NCBI RefSeq assembly: GCF_041060425.1
Contig: NZ_JAULBC010000004.1
Coordinates: forward strand, 524,063-588,062
Direction: 5' to 3'
DNA: 64,000 nt
Origin: Danxiaibacter flavus
Lineage (GTDB): Bacteria; Bacteroidota; Bacteroidia; Chitinophagales; Chitinophagaceae
In this document: positions 62,979 to 64,000 of the stretch, piece by piece
How the letters are laid out: each line of letters opens with the position of its first letter
Numbering within the stretch: the stretch's first letter is position 1
Made by a program: the position numbers and the translations under genes
Notes under the pieces: generated by a model
The model's input: only the letters and a program-made list of their open reading frames with translations
Databases searched by the model: none
Told to the model about the DNA's origin: nothing

Positions 62979-63797
62979 ATGGAAAAAAAAACGGTTAAAT
63001 TGCTATTACTGCTGACAGCGTCTGCTGCAATTTCTTTTATTTTTTATTTACAAGGGGCTAAATTAGAACTGAAAGAAGCTGACATTTCTAAAGCCAAAAC
63101 AGATAGCTTTAGAATTGCTCTTAATTATAAAGATTCACTAATTCATTTTCTTAGAGATAGTTTTCATTCAAATAAAAATACTGCCAGTGCAACTACACCT
63201 CAAAATCCACCAGTCATTATAAATAATATTCCTTCACAACAGCCGGGGAATAAATCTCAAATTCCTATTGCGTTTTATGATAGTATTGCAGGCTTGACTG
63301 AATCAATTGGCAAATATCTATCCAGTTTACCTTCCCCGAATATCAGCCGCGTTTTACCGACAAAAAATATTGACACATTGTGGTTACTAAAGCTAAAAAA
63401 GATTTATAACGACAGTTTAAATACAAAGCTAAATGTGCTCTGCAACAATGCTATTGGTATCGCATTAACACGTTCACGTAAAGACACATCACAAACATTA
63501 GGTATAATTAAATCTCTGGTCACCGAAATTAATAATGATCTTATAAAAAATGAACATTTTATAAGTGACGCAACAAATATTGTCATAGATGAAAATAAAT
63601 CAATAACAGACAAAACAAATAGTAATACAATTTCAATTTTTTACAAAATTTATATGGACGACCCTCTACGTCAAAAGCTTGAAAGTCTAAATCAATTTTT
63701 GCTAATTACGGACTCAAGAATCGATATTACATCTTTGATTGTCAAATTAAAAGACCTTTGCTCAATTAAAAACGGATACTATACTTACTTCAAATAG
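62979..63797 (+). CDS. Membrane-anchored protein of unknown function
   Basis: This 272-residue protein has one N-terminal hydrophobic helix (LLLLLTASAAISFIFYLQ) and then a soluble, mostly helical part, presumably outside the cytoplasm, with a Ser/Asn/Pro-rich linker (about 60-95). A DTLWLLKLKKIYNDSLNTKLNV segment and Asn/Lys-rich stretches follow. No motif or family is recognised. It is AT-rich and starts seven bases after the two-helix protein, so it is probably its partner. It is followed by a broken XRE-type regulator. Confidence 0.7.
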   Translation: MEKKTVKLLLLLTASAAISFIFYLQGAKLELKEADISKAKTDSFRIALNYKDSLIHFLRDSFHSNKNTASATTPQNPPVIINNIPSQQPGNKSQIPIAFYDSIAGLTESIGKYLSSLPSPNISRVLPTKNIDTLWLLKLKKIYNDSLNTKLNVLCNNAIGIALTRSRKDTSQTLGIIKSLVTEINNDLIKNEHFISDATNIVIDENKSITDKTNSNTISIFYKIYMDDPLRQKLESLNQFLLITDSRIDITSLIVKLKDLCSIKNGYYTYFK

Positions 63798-63855
63798 ACT
63801 ACCTACAACTGCAGGACTGGACGGAAAGCAATTGAGTTTCACAAAATCTAAATCT

Positions 63856-63863
63856 TATATTTG
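63856..63863 (+). promoter_or_regulatory. -7 element before the XRE remnant
   Basis: TATATTTG matches TAnnTTTG exactly, 22 bases before the ATG at 63885. No clear -33 is seen at 19 bases. Confidence 0.45.
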
Positions 63864-63884
63864 TCCCCACACATTCTTACAACT

Positions 63885-63965
63885 ATGGCGGAACATACCA
63901 CACACCTCGGAGAAAAAATAAAGCATTTGCGCGAAATGCTCGGTGCGACCGTAAAGGCAATTTGA
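63885..63965 (+). pseudogene. Truncated XRE-type regulator start
   Basis: The frame reads MAEHTTHLGEKIKHLREMLG, which matches the first helix of Cro/C1-type regulators of Bacteroidota, and then runs into ATVKAI and a TGA. The DNA-binding helices are missing at this point. Either the gene has been cut by an insertion or frameshift, or it continues in another form past the window edge. Confidence 0.5.
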
Positions 63966-64000
63966 TAAATATTCTTTAGCAAGAATCAGGTCAGATCCAC

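Overview
The window is a stretch of chromosome from a member of the Bacteroidota, most likely the family Chitinophagaceae. The signs are a SusC/SusD pair with an ECF sigma/FecR switch, a type IX secretion (T9SS) sorting domain, DUF2200 and DUF4834-like proteins, and promoters of the Bacteroidota type (TTTG, 19 bases, TAnnTTTG). Shine-Dalgarno sequences are mostly absent. A run of exactly 100 N at 35704-35803 shows that this is a scaffolded draft assembly.

0-25 kb is core metabolism and housekeeping, almost all on the minus strand: thiL, an inositol monophosphatase, adk, a lipoprotein MsrB, a four-gene operon ending in a NarL-type histidine kinase and response regulator, an aminotransferase, a glycosyltransferase, a SixA-like phosphatase, a long PurF-type amidotransferase, an FMN reductase, a MarR-pirin-pirin-YceI cluster with matching operators, a SurA-like chaperone, and the rimP-nusA-infB operon. 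IF-2 carries an unusually long Gly/Gln/Arg-rich insert. A 46-codon lipoprotein gene lies upstream of an unknown 84-residue gene near 9.1 kb.

25-34 kb holds a HAD hydrolase, a CAU-anticodon tRNA with a textbook promoter and terminator, and a GT2/DUF2304 pair. It then holds the most unusual locus: an aspartyl/asparaginyl hydroxylase, a sulfotransferase, a broken adenylylsulfate kinase remnant, an amino-acid-binding-type protein without a signal peptide, a formyltransferase and three tandem tail-collar (microcystin-dependent-protein-like) proteins, all on the plus strand and closed by a terminator. It looks like a small structural-protein system with tailoring enzymes.

34-48 kb has a 3.76-kb duplication of a T9SS-sorted protein plus a collagen-like (Gly-X-Y) protein with different C-terminal heads. 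It is followed by a TMTC-like membrane protein with TPRs, a methyltransferase and a glycosyltransferase, then several kilobases rich in intergenic repeats and a DUF2200 gene. 48-59 kb is a complete ECF sigma/anti-sigma/SusC/SusD/lipoprotein uptake locus with an SGNH hydrolase and a large secreted protein. 59.5-64 kb is a cluster of unknown envelope proteins including a secreted M48-like metalloprotease, ending in a broken XRE-type regulator.

Nearly every gene-free stretch carries short degenerate repeats of a few families (TACGATGT, AAAGCCTAAAGC, GTCAGCTATCAGC, ATTCGCACATTC, GTGAATAGTGAATGG and others), plus tandem arrays of about 130 bp and 185 bp. Gene functions are assigned from recognisable motifs and general family knowledge; no database search was run.
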